NCBI GenBank assembly: GCA_036924835.1
Contig: JBAGRR010000001.1
Span: 5,037,001-5,101,000, forward strand
Reading direction: 5' to 3'
Origin: Nitrobacteraceae bacterium AZCC 1564
GTDB taxonomy: Bacteria; Pseudomonadota; Alphaproteobacteria; Rhizobiales; Xanthobacteraceae
Length of the DNA stretch: 64,000 nt
How positions within the stretch are numbered: position 1 is the stretch's first letter; each line of letters opens with the position of its first letter. Shown here piece by piece: positions 18,038-26,220 of this stretch. Below the pieces are notes generated by a model. That model made no database searches. It was not told the DNA's origin and saw only the letters and a program-made list of their open reading frames with translations. A program made the translations under genes and the position numbers.

Positions 18038-18087
18038 ATGAAGGCGCCGCTTCAAGAGTACCATGCCCAGATGCAGCGGGTGCTGGA
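18038..18087 (+). pseudogene. 5' fragment of an AraC-type regulator gene
   Basis: The first 50 bases (ATGAAGGCGCCGCTTCAAGA onward) match the start of the AraC/GyrI gene at 18990, encoding MKAPLQEYHAQMQRVLE against MKAALQNYHARMQRVLD. Homology then stops. It is a gene-head remnant 0.95 kb upstream of the full gene in the same orientation. Confidence 0.7.
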
Positions 18088-18190
18088 AGCGACAGGCCAC
18101 TCTCGACTCGTAGCGGACATTTGCGATTATGAGTCCACTGCCTGGTCTGCTTTGCACCTTGCCCTAATTCCCACCGGAGGATGAATCATC

Positions 18191-18574
18191 GTGGTGAAGG
18201 TCACTGTCAATGAACGTTGTCGTAATGCGCCCAAAAAGGAGTTTGTGAGAGATTTTATTATTGCGATTGTTAAAGGCGACGCCAGTGCGGCTGCCAACAA
18301 TGCGACAGACGACATCACTTGGCACATCGTTGGCGGACGAACTGTTACCGGAAAACAAGCCGTTCTCGCGGAGCTTCAGCACTCTCGAGGTAAAGAAGTG
18401 CAGGAGTTGATCATCACTACAATCGTCACGCATGGTTACGATGGTGTCGCCGACGGGCTCCTGAAGTATAGAAACGGGAAGTCTGTCGCATTCTGTGACA
18501 TCTACAGTTTCCGTGCTTCTACGAACAACGCGCCGATCAAGGCCATCAGAAGCTATACGATGCCATCGACTTGA
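18191..18574 (+). CDS. NTF2/SnoaL-like small protein
   Basis: 127 residues with a GTG start (18191 or 18194) after GGAGG at about 18176. The pattern KKEFVRDFIIAIVKGDASAAANNATDDITWHIVGG, then a central loop and SVAFCDIYSFRA...APIKAIRSYTM near the end, fits the cone-shaped NTF2-like fold shared by SnoaL-type proteins. No catalytic residues can be assigned. Base composition is lower in GC than its neighbours, which suggests it may have been acquired. Confidence 0.55.
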   Translation: MVKVTVNERCRNAPKKEFVRDFIIAIVKGDASAAANNATDDITWHIVGGRTVTGKQAVLAELQHSRGKEVQELIITTIVTHGYDGVADGLLKYRNGKSVAFCDIYSFRASTNNAPIKAIRSYTMPST

Positions 18575-18590
18575 CGTCCTGCGAGGCGAC

Positions 18591-18692
18591 TAAAGCGCGA
18601 TGAGATCAGGATGAATCATCATCGCGCTTTAGGTTATTGTTTGAGCATGATCTTTTCGGAAAACCGCTGCACACTTTTCCGGATCATGCTCT
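18591..18692. repeat. GAGCATGATC palindromic repeat, reverse orientation
   Basis: A complete copy in reverse: TAAAGCGCGATGAGATCAGG ... hairpin, linker GGTTATTGTTT, then GAGCATGATCTTTTCGG ... CCGGATCATGCTC. It begins 17 bases after the NTF2-like gene. Confidence 0.85.
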
Positions 18693-18780
18693 GGCCTGTT
18701 TCAGAAATTCCCGAACGGCGCCGGGCGGATCGGCCTATGACAGAATGATTGGGGAAATTCGATGACCCATCATCAGAATT

Positions 18781-18815
18781 AAAAAAGCCGCGCCCCGGTT
18801 AAGGAGTGCGGCTTT
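18781..18815 (-). terminator. Possible rho-independent terminator, minus strand
   Basis: A GC hairpin (AAAGCCGCGCC and GGAGTGCGGCTTT) with an A-run on its left side reads as hairpin plus T-run on the minus strand. No minus-strand gene ends nearby, so its role is unclear. Confidence 0.35.
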
Positions 18816-18989
18816 GGATGGGAAACCCGTCTGTCGCCAATGGGCTATATCTTGCCATTCATTCCTAAATCAGATTCCGCTGTGAGCGGTCTTGGGAGGT
18901 TTGCCGGCTGATCCACGCCATACCGCAAGATCGGTCGAGCGCGTCATGCCTGCGTGGGATTAGTTGGCGCTGCCACGGAGAACAGAACG

Positions 18990-19871
18990 ATGAAGGCGGC
19001 GCTTCAAAACTACCATGCCCGGATGCAGCGGGTGCTGGATCACATCGACCGGCATCTGGACGAGGATCTGGACCTGGACGTGCTGAGCAGCGTCGCAGCC
19101 TACTCGAAATATCATTTCCACCGGCAGTTCACGGCGACCTTCGGGCTGTCCGTCTATCGCTATATCCAGCTCGCCCGCATGAAGCGCGCTTCATACCGGC
19201 TGGTCTACAGGGATGCCCAAAGCGTCACGGACATAGCGATGGATGCCGGTTACGAGGCACCGGACGCCTTCGCCCGTGCCTTTCGGGAATGGTTCGGGCA
19301 ATCGCCTTCGTCGTTCCGGAAGTCTCCCGACTGGGAGTCGTGGTTTGCGGCCTTCGGGCCTCTCGACAACGCGCGGAGCAAGCTCATGCAGAAGACTTTT
19401 ACCACTGACGACGTGACGATACGCGACGTGCCCCCCACGCGGGTGGCGATCATGGAGCATCGGGGCGACCCGGCGACGCTCAGCGCCACCATCCAGCGGT
19501 TCATCGCGTGGCGCAAGGCCGCTGGCCTGCACCCCAGTACAAGTCCGACCTTCAGTGTCTGGCGTTCCGAGCGGCGTCCTGCGTCGCCTGCCGATTATAG
19601 CCAGGATCTTTGTGTCGGGACCGACCAGCCGATCGAGGCGAACGGCGAAGAGATCAAAGCCGGCGAGATCCCTGGCGGACGCTGTGCGGTGCTGCGCGTC
19701 GTTGGCAACACCGACAATCTGGAGCCCGCCGCGCTCTACCTTTATCGCGACTGGCTTCCGGCCAGCGGCGAGGAAGCTCGCGACTTCCCGATCTATTGCC
19801 AGCGGCTGAGCTTCTTCCCGGAGGTACCGGAGCATGAGACGGTCGCGGAACTGTTTTTGCCGCTGAAATAG
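18990..19871 (+). CDS. AraC-family regulator with GyrI-like effector domain
   Basis: About 293 residues from ATG 18990, with GGAG upstream. The N-terminal 105 residues form two AraC helix-turn-helix units: LDVLSSVAAYSKYHFHRQFT and YSVTDIAMDAGYEAPDAFAR type motifs, with FREWFGQSPSSFRKSP at the end. From about residue 130 a GyrI/SOUL-like small-molecule-binding domain follows (DVTIRDVPPTRVAIMEHRGD ... GGRCAVLRVVGNTDN). Members of this class respond to drugs or other hydrophobic ligands; the ligand here is unknown. A 50-base head copy lies upstream at 18038. Confidence 0.85.
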   Translation: MKAALQNYHARMQRVLDHIDRHLDEDLDLDVLSSVAAYSKYHFHRQFTATFGLSVYRYIQLARMKRASYRLVYRDAQSVTDIAMDAGYEAPDAFARAFREWFGQSPSSFRKSPDWESWFAAFGPLDNARSKLMQKTFTTDDVTIRDVPPTRVAIMEHRGDPATLSATIQRFIAWRKAAGLHPSTSPTFSVWRSERRPASPADYSQDLCVGTDQPIEANGEEIKAGEIPGGRCAVLRVVGNTDNLEPAALYLYRDWLPASGEEARDFPIYCQRLSFFPEVPEHETVAELFLPLK

Positions 19872-20176
19872 CGCCCTCCGATCGCGGCCTGTCCTTATCC
19901 GATCGCAAGAAACGGAGAGGCCGCACTCCACCCAATCTCGGTCTATGGGGTCACGGCCTCGTGCGCGAGCCGAACCTGCGCCACTTCGATGGTCAGGCCC
20001 CGCATCGGCGCGGTGGTTGCATGGTGGCCAAATTTCCTCGAAACGACGTCAGTCTTTCTGCCGATCGAAGATGACAAACGGCTGAGGCAACACCGAACGC
20101 CGCAAGTGGTATGACTTGACGTCTCAATGCCACGGACGCAATCCCGAAGCCCGGAACCCGCGCGGGAGGTGATGTC

Positions 20177-20869
20177 ATGCCGAACTGCATGCGTCGTGTT
20201 CTCGTCATCGAGGATGATTGGCAGACTGCCGGTGAGCTTGGCAGTTGCTTGGGTGCCGCTGGCTACGACGTTACAATCGCATCTGACGGCGAGAAGGGGC
20301 TGCGCTTTGGTCACGCCGCCGAATACGCTGTGATGACCGTCGATCGCATCTTGCCGGGCATCGATGGGATCGAAGTCATCCGGCGCCTCAGGCAAGATGG
20401 AGTCGGGACCCCCGCCTTGATGATCAGTGTACTCGGCCAGGTCGCTGATCGCGTGGACGGTCTGCGTGCGGGCGCCGACGACTATCTGGTGAAGCCGTTC
20501 GCCCTCGCTGAAATGCTGGCGCGTGTTGATGCGCTGTCGCGGCGTAGCCCTTGGGTTGGAATCGAAACCGTGCTGCGGGTGGGTGATCTGGAGATGGACC
20601 TCGTCGCTCGAACCGCGTCCCGGGCCGGCCGGCAGATCGGGTTACGGCCCCGGGAATTCAGACTTCTGGAATATCTTGCGCGCCATGCCGGTGAAGTCAT
20701 CACGCGAAGTCTGCTGCTGCAGCACGTCTGGGGTCTGCATTTCGATCCCGCGACGAACCTCATTGATGTCTACGTTGGACGTCTGCGAAGAAAAGTCGAC
20801 AACGAACAGGTCTATCCAATCATTCACACAGTTCGCGGTGTGGGATTCTGTATCCGGGCCACTGCTTAA
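20177..20869 (+). CDS. OmpR/PhoB-type two-component response regulator
   Basis: 230 residues. The receiver domain covers residues 7-120, with the acidic pair EDD near 13, the probable phospho-acceptor Asp in TVDRILPGIDG near 56, and the conserved Lys in DDYLVKPFALAEML near 105. The C-terminal winged helix covers 130-228 (LRPREFRLLEYLARHAGEVI ... NLIDVYVGRLRRKVD ... HTVRGVGFCIRA). There is no sensor kinase gene on either side, so it is an orphan here. Target genes are unknown. Confidence 0.85.
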   Translation: MPNCMRRVLVIEDDWQTAGELGSCLGAAGYDVTIASDGEKGLRFGHAAEYAVMTVDRILPGIDGIEVIRRLRQDGVGTPALMISVLGQVADRVDGLRAGADDYLVKPFALAEMLARVDALSRRSPWVGIETVLRVGDLEMDLVARTASRAGRQIGLRPREFRLLEYLARHAGEVITRSLLLQHVWGLHFDPATNLIDVYVGRLRRKVDNEQVYPIIHTVRGVGFCIRATA

Positions 20870-21080
20870 GGCCCGACGGTTGCGTCGGACATGGCGCGGG
20901 AAATCGGTTTTTTGGTCGGCTCATGATGCTGAGCGACCAATTGGAGTTCCGCCCAAATCGCGTTTCAAGGGCTTACGCGTTTGCGAAAGAGGTCAAATTA
21001 CTGCGCCGCACCGACGTCTGTAAGGAACTAGCAGGATTGGCGGAGATTGGTCCGACAGATCGTTCGAGAGGAGATCCCCC

Positions 21081-21593
21081 ATGAACGTTAATCCTGTAAG
21101 CACAGCAAAGCTCGGCACTCACCCGCTCCATCCAATGCTGATTCCGTTTCCCGTCGCCTTCCTGGTGGGAGCGTTCGTCACGGACCTCGCGTTCATTGGA
21201 ACGGGCGACGGTTTCTGGGCGAGAGCCTCGATCTGGCTGATCGGCGCGGGCGTCGTGATGGCACTTCTCGCCGCCGTGGCGGGGTTTACCGATTTCTTTG
21301 GCGAGGCTCGCATCCGGGCGCTGAACGATGCCTGGTATCATATGTTCGGTAATCTCGCCGCGGTCATCATTGCGTTCTTCAACTTTCTGATCCGGTATAA
21401 TCAGGGCGCTGAAGCCGCAATAAGGCCGTGGGGCTGGATTCTCTCGCTCGTGGTCGTCGGCATCCTGCTATTCACGGGCTGGAAAGGCTGGGCGTTGGTC
21501 CATAGCCATCACGTGGCCGTTCAAGACGCACCGGGCCAGACCAGTTCGGAGCCGGTGATGACGCACCGCGACCCAGGACGGCACGCGGCTTAG
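21081..21593 (+). CDS. DUF2231 membrane protein
   Basis: 170 residues with four hydrophobic segments (MLIPFPVAFLVGAFVTDLAF, ASIWLIGAGVVMALLAAVAG, LAAVIIAFFNFLIRY, WGWILSLVVVGILLFTGWKG). The N-terminal motif KLGTHPLHPMLIPFPVAF is characteristic of DUF2231 proteins. A GAGGAG site precedes ATG 21081. The family is of unknown function; some members sit beside redox genes, but none is seen here. Confidence 0.75.
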   Translation: MNVNPVSTAKLGTHPLHPMLIPFPVAFLVGAFVTDLAFIGTGDGFWARASIWLIGAGVVMALLAAVAGFTDFFGEARIRALNDAWYHMFGNLAAVIIAFFNFLIRYNQGAEAAIRPWGWILSLVVVGILLFTGWKGWALVHSHHVAVQDAPGQTSSEPVMTHRDPGRHAA

Positions 21594-21730
21594 CCTCGGG
21601 ATACCCGCAAGGCTCAGGCTGCACGAGCGCAGGCGCGTATGGCAATCGCGCGCAAGACAATTTGCGCAGCGATCGCCACCGCTACAATTGAGTGGGGCGC
21701 GATAGGATTCCGCCCCGTGTTTCTTTTAAC

Positions 21731-21800
21731 GTCTCCCGTTATACATCCCCACCACCTGATGGCAGATGGGCCAGTCGGCGCGGTGTTCTGCGAGCGTCTT
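21731..21800 (-). pseudogene. Orphan 3' tail of the S24 repressor gene (copy C)
   Basis: About 70 bases (TTATACATCCCCACCACCTG onward) match the 3' end of the repressor gene at 23301-23370, in the same orientation. It marks the left edge of the first toxin-antitoxin cargo. Confidence 0.8.
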
Positions 21801-21852
21801 TGCCATGATCTCATCCTTGACATCATAGCGTCTACGCTATATATAGCATCCA

Positions 21853-22179
21853 TGCAATGGTCGGTCGGAAACCCTCAACACTAGCGTTGATGCTGAAATT
21901 GAGGCTTTGCCGCCAGCGCTTTAGGCCCGTCTGATCCGTCTCTTGGAAATGGTGGAAAGTGTCGGCCTCGACCAATTGCGCGAACCTCACGTCAAACACA
22001 TCGAGGGCAAGATATGGGAACTGCGTGCAAAGGCATCGGAAGGTATCGCGCGTGGCCTTTACGTGACCGTGACCGGTCGGCGTGTTGTCGTCCTGCATGT
22101 GTTCGTGAAGAAGTCGCAGAAGACGCCGGCAGCGGCTCTCAGGATAGCTCGTGAACGAATGAGATCGGTGAAGCCATGA
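21853..22179 (+). pseudogene. Degraded HigB/Gp49-like toxin gene
   Basis: The intact 3' part reads LEMVESVGLDQLREPHVKHI ... WELRAK ... RRVVVLHVFVKKSQKTP, typical of phage-derived HigB (Gp49) toxins. The 5' part begins at ATG 21853 as MQWSVG. Restoring the frame at GGTCGGAAAC (one extra G) gives ETLNTSVDAEIEALPPAL, and an in-frame TAG then replaces a likely CAG codon before ARLIRLLEMVES. The gene therefore carries a frameshift and a nonsense mutation. A 78-residue product could start at ATG 21943, but it would lack the N-terminal strands, so toxin activity is unlikely. Confidence 0.75.
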
Positions 22180-22454
22180 CTAAGATCGCAATTCTCAAGA
22201 AGCGCCTCATGCATGATCCCAAGTTCAAGCAGGAATATGCAAAGGCTGATGCCGACTATGCGATTGTCGAGGCGCTGATCCGCGCGCGGACCAGGGCCAA
22301 GCTGTCACAGGCCGAGGTCGCCAAGAAGATCGGAACGACTCAGTCGGCAATCGCCCGGCTGGAGGCTGGCAACGTCGCGCCGACTCTTTCGACGCTGCGA
22401 CGCTATGCTGAGGCAACCGGCACGAAGCTGAAGATCGGTCTCGTTTCGACGTAG
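22176..22454 (+). CDS. HigA-like XRE antitoxin
   Basis: 92 residues, overlapping the toxin remnant by ATGA. The helix-turn-helix of XRE type is clear in residues 38-80 (LSQAEVAKKIGTTQSAIARL and NVAPTLSTLRRYAEATG). In HigBA-type modules, with the toxin gene first, the antitoxin binds the toxin and represses their promoter. Here the toxin is broken while the antitoxin is intact, a common late stage of module decay. It lies between repressor-tail copies B and C. Confidence 0.85.
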   Translation: MTKIAILKKRLMHDPKFKQEYAKADADYAIVEALIRARTRAKLSQAEVAKKIGTTQSAIARLEAGNVAPTLSTLRRYAEATGTKLKIGLVST

Positions 22455-22495
22455 ACGGGTTTGACCGTTGTTACGCAGTTCCTGTTAACTCAACT

Positions 22496-22588
22496 CCCCA
22501 CCACCCGATGGCAGATGGGCCAGTCGGCGCGGTGTTCTACGAGCGTCTTCGCGGGGTTGTATTGCTCGAGTTTCCATGAGCGATGTTG
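22496..22588 (-). pseudogene. Orphan 3' tail of the S24 repressor gene (copy B)
   Basis: About 90 bases (CCCCACCACCCGATGGCAG onward) match 23316-23405 at the 3' end of the repressor gene, same orientation. It separates the HigBA and HicBA cargo. Confidence 0.85.
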
Positions 22589-22609
22589 GACCGCCGGCAC
22601 TGCGCTGCT

Positions 22610-23002
22610 TTACGCAGCCATCACTTTCTTTGCGGCCTGAACAAGAAAGCCCGAGCGCGTGTAGCCTTCACGCTCGGCATATTTATCAATCTCGCTCAAT
22701 ACGTCGGCGGGCAACGTCACGTTGACGCGAACGGTTTTCACTTCAGGGGCGGGGGCCGCGATCAAGACGGCAACGCCGTCCCTGTTTTCGGCAACCGACA
22801 TGATCTCTTCCAGCGATGACGGCTCGGGCACCGCTTCGCCGTCCTCGACGAGTCCTTCGAGATGCAGGGCGAGGGCTTCCATCGCCATATCGCGCGCTTC
22901 GTCCAGCGTGCTTCCTGCGGTGATCACGCCGGGAAGATCAGGAAACGAAACGCCATAATCGCTGTCGGCGTCCTTATGAATCAGGGCGATGTACTGTCTC
23001 AT
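22610..23002 (-). CDS. hicB: HicB-type antitoxin
   Basis: 130 residues. The N-terminal half is the degenerate RNase-H-like HicB domain (YGVSFPDLPGVITAGSTLDEARDMAMEAL region). The C-terminal half is a ribbon-helix-helix DNA-binding part (VRVNVTLPADVLSEIDKYAEREGYTRS). It neutralises the HicA RNase encoded just upstream and should repress the operon through the inverted repeats at 23222-23270. Confidence 0.9.
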   Translation of the reverse strand: MRQYIALIHKDADSDYGVSFPDLPGVITAGSTLDEARDMAMEALALHLEGLVEDGEAVPEPSSLEEIMSVAENRDGVAVLIAAPAPEVKTVRVNVTLPADVLSEIDKYAEREGYTRSGFLVQAAKKVMAA

Positions 23003-23033
23003 CTCATGTTCTCCGCTTCAGCAGAGGTGAAAT

Positions 23034-23222
23034 TCATCTCAGCTTGAGACCGGCCTGCTTTTCGATGCTCCTAAGCGTCCCAAGCGGAATGTCCTTCTTC
23101 GGATGCGGGACAGTCACGCGCCCTGGTTTCGTCGGATGCTTGAACTGAACATGGCTGCCCTTTTGGGCGACCTGCTCCCAACCATCTGATTTCAGGGCCG
23201 ATATAATGTCCTGCGATTTCAT
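23034..23222 (-). CDS. hicA: HicA-type mRNA interferase toxin
   Basis: 62 residues with the double-stranded-RNA-binding-like HicA fold. It contains the hallmark active-site His in KGSHVQFKHPTKPGRVTVPH and the GWEQVAQKGS loop, plus a second conserved block PKKDIPLGTLRSIEKQAGL. The family cleaves mRNA in the cytoplasm. It is the first gene of the minus-strand hicAB operon, and its start codon lies at the edge of an operator palindrome. Confidence 0.9.
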   Translation of the reverse strand: MKSQDIISALKSDGWEQVAQKGSHVQFKHPTKPGRVTVPHPKKDIPLGTLRSIEKQAGLKLR

Positions 23223-23270
23223 GTGTATTTATACACACCGTGTTTATTTTGCAAGGTGTGTAAATACACA
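23222..23270. promoter_or_regulatory. Twin operators of the hicAB operon
   Basis: Two inverted repeats with the same half-sites: TGTGTATTTATACACA at 23222-23237 and TGTGTAAATACACA at 23257-23270. The region is AT-rich and lies directly before hicA, as expected for autoregulation by HicB and the HicAB complex. Confidence 0.75.
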
Positions 23271-23295
23271 CTTTTGAAAAGGGGCGAAACGCCGC

Positions 23296-23952
23296 TCACC
23301 GTCGCCCCTTATACATCCCCACCACCTGATGGCAGATGGGCCAATCGGCGCGGTGTTCGGAGAACGTCTTCGCGGGATTGTATTGCTCGAGCTTCCATGA
23401 GCGATCGTTGAAGCCGATGAGGCGCTTGATCATCGATTTCGCTTCACCCGTGCGGTGGTCCTGATCATAGAGCACCACGTCGGTGTCGCGCTCGGGCGGG
23501 CGGCGCGGATGGATCAGCGCCATGTCGCCGGGGCGATAGGCCGGCACCATGCTGTCGCCGACCACGAGAATGCCGTAAGCGTCCGGCACGCCCTCCAGGA
23601 TCACCGGCCGCTTCACATATTCCATCACGTCGGTGTGCACGATCATGTGGCCGTTGCCGCCTTGGGCCGCAGCATAGATCGGGAAGTCGTGCGCGCCGAC
23701 GAGCCGTTCGCCCGCAACCATTGAGGGGCGGGCGATGCCGCGCGCGCCTTCGTTCATCAGCTGCTCGACGCTCCAGTCCAACGCCTGCGCCACCAGCGCG
23801 CGCTTGTCGAGGCGGATGGAATCCTTCCGCCCGTTGACGAAATCGCGAATATACGTGCGCTCGAGCCCAACGCTGACCGCCGCCGTGATCGGCGAACGCC
23901 CAAGCTCATTGAGCCGGTTCTGAATGCGGGTGCGTAACTCGTTGTCGCTCAT
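23296..23952 (-). CDS. S24/LexA-like prophage repressor (CI type)
   Basis: 218 residues. The N-terminal helix-turn-helix (residues 5-60) includes SPITAAVSVGLERTYIRDFV. The C-terminal S24 autoprotease domain has Ser134 in VVGDSMVPAYRPGD and probable general base Lys176 in KSMIKRLIG. A possible cleavage region is AAAQGG near 94-99. Such proteins keep a prophage silent and self-cleave when RecA is activated. The divergent early gene at 24047 and the operators between them support this role. The last 30-35 codons are the source of three orphan tail copies (1726, 21731, 22496). Confidence 0.9.
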   Translation of the reverse strand: MSDNELRTRIQNRLNELGRSPITAAVSVGLERTYIRDFVNGRKDSIRLDKRALVAQALDWSVEQLMNEGARGIARPSMVAGERLVGAHDFPIYAAAQGGNGHMIVHTDVMEYVKRPVILEGVPDAYGILVVGDSMVPAYRPGDMALIHPRRPPERDTDVVLYDQDHRTGEAKSMIKRLIGFNDRSWKLEQYNPAKTFSEHRADWPICHQVVGMYKGRR

Positions 23953-24033
23953 GTGGAATATTTTCCACTAAATGCCTGTGGAAATCCAATGGAAAATCTT
24001 CCACTCTTCTGTTGCATGGTGGGAGATTTTCCA
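23953..24033. promoter_or_regulatory. Repressor operators in the divergent promoter region
   Basis: Three related inverted repeats: GTGGAATATTTTCCAC (23953-23968), TGGAAAATCTTCCA (23990-24003) and TGGGAGATTTTCCA (24020-24033). They share TGGRA...TTTTCCA half-sites and lie between the repressor and the rightward early operon, as in a lambda-like switch. Confidence 0.8.
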
Positions 24034-24046
24034 TCATGGTGAACGC

Positions 24047-24370
24047 ATGGAGAACGATCTCAAACAACACCTGATGAGCTGCGCCACGGCCTTTGCTGAG
24101 CGGCGCAACATGAAACTCACCACACTGGGGCGGAAGGCGGCGAATGACTCGCCGTTCTTCACGCGGCTGATGGAGAGCCGCACGTCTTTCACCGCGCGCA
24201 AATATGACGAGATCATCCAGTGGTTTTCCGACCACTGGCCGGCGGATCTGGACTGGCCGGCCGCGGTGGTGCGGCCCAAGAAACCATCAAAGCGCAAGAC
24301 GGTGGCGCGGGCGTCTTCGCGCAAGGAGACTTTGCAAAAAGGGACTTGGCGCAAGGAGGTCTCGCCATGA
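24047..24370 (+). CDS. Prophage early protein, possible Cro-like regulator
   Basis: 107 residues, divergent from the repressor and directly after the operators. Residues 8-65 (LMSCATAFAERRNMKLTTLG, then RKAANDSPFFTRLMESRTSF) have the spacing of a helix-turn-helix. The tail is Lys/Arg-rich. Position and composition suggest a Cro-like or early regulatory role, but the family is not firmly recognised. ATG 24047 is used; upstream in-frame starts lie in the operators. Confidence 0.6.
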   Translation: MENDLKQHLMSCATAFAERRNMKLTTLGRKAANDSPFFTRLMESRTSFTARKYDEIIQWFSDHWPADLDWPAAVVRPKKPSKRKTVARASSRKETLQKGTWRKEVSP

Positions 24371-24666
24371 GCGCGATCGAACTTAAGGCGGCCAAGGGCG
24401 CCAACGAGTGCGCACAGGCAGCGGCGCGCGTCATCCCCTTAAATAAAGCCATTTCCGCGCAGGGCTACGTTTATCCGCTGCTGATGATCGGCGGGGTTTA
24501 TCGCGCCTCGTTTGCGATGGGGCTGGCGGTCTATGCGCTGCCGGCGCTTCCAGCATCCACCTGCCGCCACCGGGCGCGCCTGCACGTGCGCCGTGCACGT
24601 CACGCCTTGCGGCAGACATTCAATCCATCCAGCGCGGACATGAGCCCGCGCGATCACGAACCATGA
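24367..24666 (+). CDS. Small prophage early protein, unknown function
   Basis: 99 residues starting at ATG 24367, with a strong AAGGAGG site and ATGA overlap with the previous gene. The middle is moderately hydrophobic (YVYPLLMIGGVYRASFAMGL), while the end is Arg/His-rich. No family recognised. Confidence 0.5.
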   Translation: MSAIELKAAKGANECAQAAARVIPLNKAISAQGYVYPLLMIGGVYRASFAMGLAVYALPALPASTCRHRARLHVRRARHALRQTFNPSSADMSPRDHEP

Positions 24667-24742
24667 CGCGAACAACCGTGACTCAGCGAGACATGAGCAA
24701 GGGCTGCACACGGCAGGCCCGGCAAGAACGAGGGAGGCAGAG

Positions 24743-25363
24743 ATGACAACCGAACAACAGCGGCTGCACGAGCAGCACAAGGCGCGGCTTGCGCGCATTC
24801 AGAACAACGCTTATCGCCCGCCTGAACCGGTAAGGCCAGCTCAAAAGCCGGGGGATAAATTCTACCCGCTGCGCGGCGGATTCCCCCGCGTGGGAAATAT
24901 TCAGGCGGCAGTAGGAAGCGGAATCGCGGGCTCCAATGGCGAGAGCGGCAGCTCAACTAGCGTGATGACCAGCAACCACGCGGCACCCGCAGTCCAAGCT
25001 GGAAACGCATCACGAACCACTCGCACCTTTGAGTCAGCAGCAGCCAGCTCGGGCGCGCATCTCACGGTGCGCGACATTCAGGACGCGGTGATCGCTTACT
25101 TTCGCATGTCGCGGGTGGAGCTGTTCGCTAAGCGGCGTTCGAAGGCCACGGTGCGCCGCCGCCACATCGCGATCTATTTGAGCAAGATCCTCACCATCCA
25201 GTCGCTGCCGGAAATCGGCATGCGCTTCGGCGGGCTGGACCACACCACCATTCTTTATGCCTCGCGCAAGATCGAACGCGAACTGCCGCTGGATGCGGAG
25301 CTGGCGCGCGATGTGGCGGAGATCGAGCGCACGCTCGCTGCATTAAACGAGGCCCGTGCATGA
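24743..25363 (+). CDS. Protein with DnaA domain IV (origin-binding helix-turn-helix)
   Basis: 206 residues. The N-terminal 110 residues are low complexity and polar. Residues 112-185 match the DNA-binding domain IV of DnaA: IQDAVIAYFRMSRVELFAKR, then HIAIYLSKILTIQSLPEIG and the signature block GGLDHTTILYASRKI. It lacks the AAA+ ATPase domain. Prophages and genomic islands of this bacterial group use such stand-alone proteins in replication modules; binding to DnaA boxes is an inference. Its stop overlaps the next start (ATGA). Confidence 0.85.
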   Translation: MTTEQQRLHEQHKARLARIQNNAYRPPEPVRPAQKPGDKFYPLRGGFPRVGNIQAAVGSGIAGSNGESGSSTSVMTSNHAAPAVQAGNASRTTRTFESAAASSGAHLTVRDIQDAVIAYFRMSRVELFAKRRSKATVRRRHIAIYLSKILTIQSLPEIGMRFGGLDHTTILYASRKIERELPLDAELARDVAEIERTLAALNEARA

Positions 25364-26220
25364 GCCGCTGGTTTCGCCTTTATGATGACGCGATCAACGA
25401 TCCGAAGATTTTGCGCCTGCCGGAAAGCGCGCGCTGGCAATGGGTGGCGACGCTCTGCATCGCCTCGAAGAACGACGGGGTGCTGCCGCAGCTCTCCGAT
25501 GTCGCGCTGCTGCTGCGCATGCCGTTGAAGAAAGCCTCCGCCGTGCTGGCGCGTTTGCGCGCCGCTGAACTTTTGGACGAAACCGATGCGGGGCTCAAGC
25601 CGCATAATTGGGACGGGCGGCAATACAAGTCCGACAATTCCACCGAGCGGGTGCGCAAGCATCGTGCTTCGCGCAACGTTTCAGGCAACGGCGTCGAGGC
25701 GATTCAAACGAGCCTCGCGCTCTCTGCCGCAACGGCGCCAGAGACAGACACAGAGTCAGAACCAGAGTCATCTTCGCTGACGCGCACGCAAGATGTTCTC
25801 GATCCGTCGATCGCCGAGCGGGATTATTTCATCCGCGGCAAAGCGCTGCTGGGGAAGAACGCCGGCGGCTTGCTGGCGAAGCTGAAGGCGGCGAAGGGCG
25901 GCAATGTTGCGCTCGCGCGTGCGGCGCTGGAGACCGCGAGCACCAAGGAAAACCCGAAGGAATATATCGGCGGCGTGCTGCGCGCGGAAGCGCAAGGAGC
26001 GGCACAAGGTGCAAAGCCGCTCACCGAATTCCAGCGCAAACAGGCGGAAACCAACGATGTCCGAGCCAACCTCAAAGAGCTTGCAAACGGCGGCGCTAGC
26101 TGCGGAGCGGCTGATCGGCTTTTATCCGGCGATCCAGGCGAGCGATCCGAAGGTCTATGCGGCGGGCCTGGTGAAGATGTTCTCGCATTACCCGGAGGCG
26201 CTGGTGGCGGCGGCGGTTGA
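25360..26220 (+). CDS. Prophage replication-module protein (replisome-organiser-like)
   Basis: 286 residues. The N-terminal 95 residues form a winged-helix-like domain (RWFRLYDDAINDPKILRLPE ... LLLRMPLKKASAVLARLRAA) followed by GLKPHNWDGRQYKSDNSTER, a combination common in phage replication initiation or organiser proteins. A Ser/Thr/Glu-rich linker precedes a C-terminal helical domain (KALLGKNAGGLLAKLKAAKG). The last 55 residues overlap the next gene by 164 bases and end in a Gly-rich stretch, so the true end may have been lost by mutation. Confidence 0.65.
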   Translation: MSRWFRLYDDAINDPKILRLPESARWQWVATLCIASKNDGVLPQLSDVALLLRMPLKKASAVLARLRAAELLDETDAGLKPHNWDGRQYKSDNSTERVRKHRASRNVSGNGVEAIQTSLALSAATAPETDTESEPESSSLTRTQDVLDPSIAERDYFIRGKALLGKNAGGLLAKLKAAKGGNVALARAALETASTKENPKEYIGGVLRAEAQGAAQGAKPLTEFQRKQAETNDVRANLKELANGGASCGAADRLLSGDPGERSEGLCGGPGEDVLALPGGAGGGGG

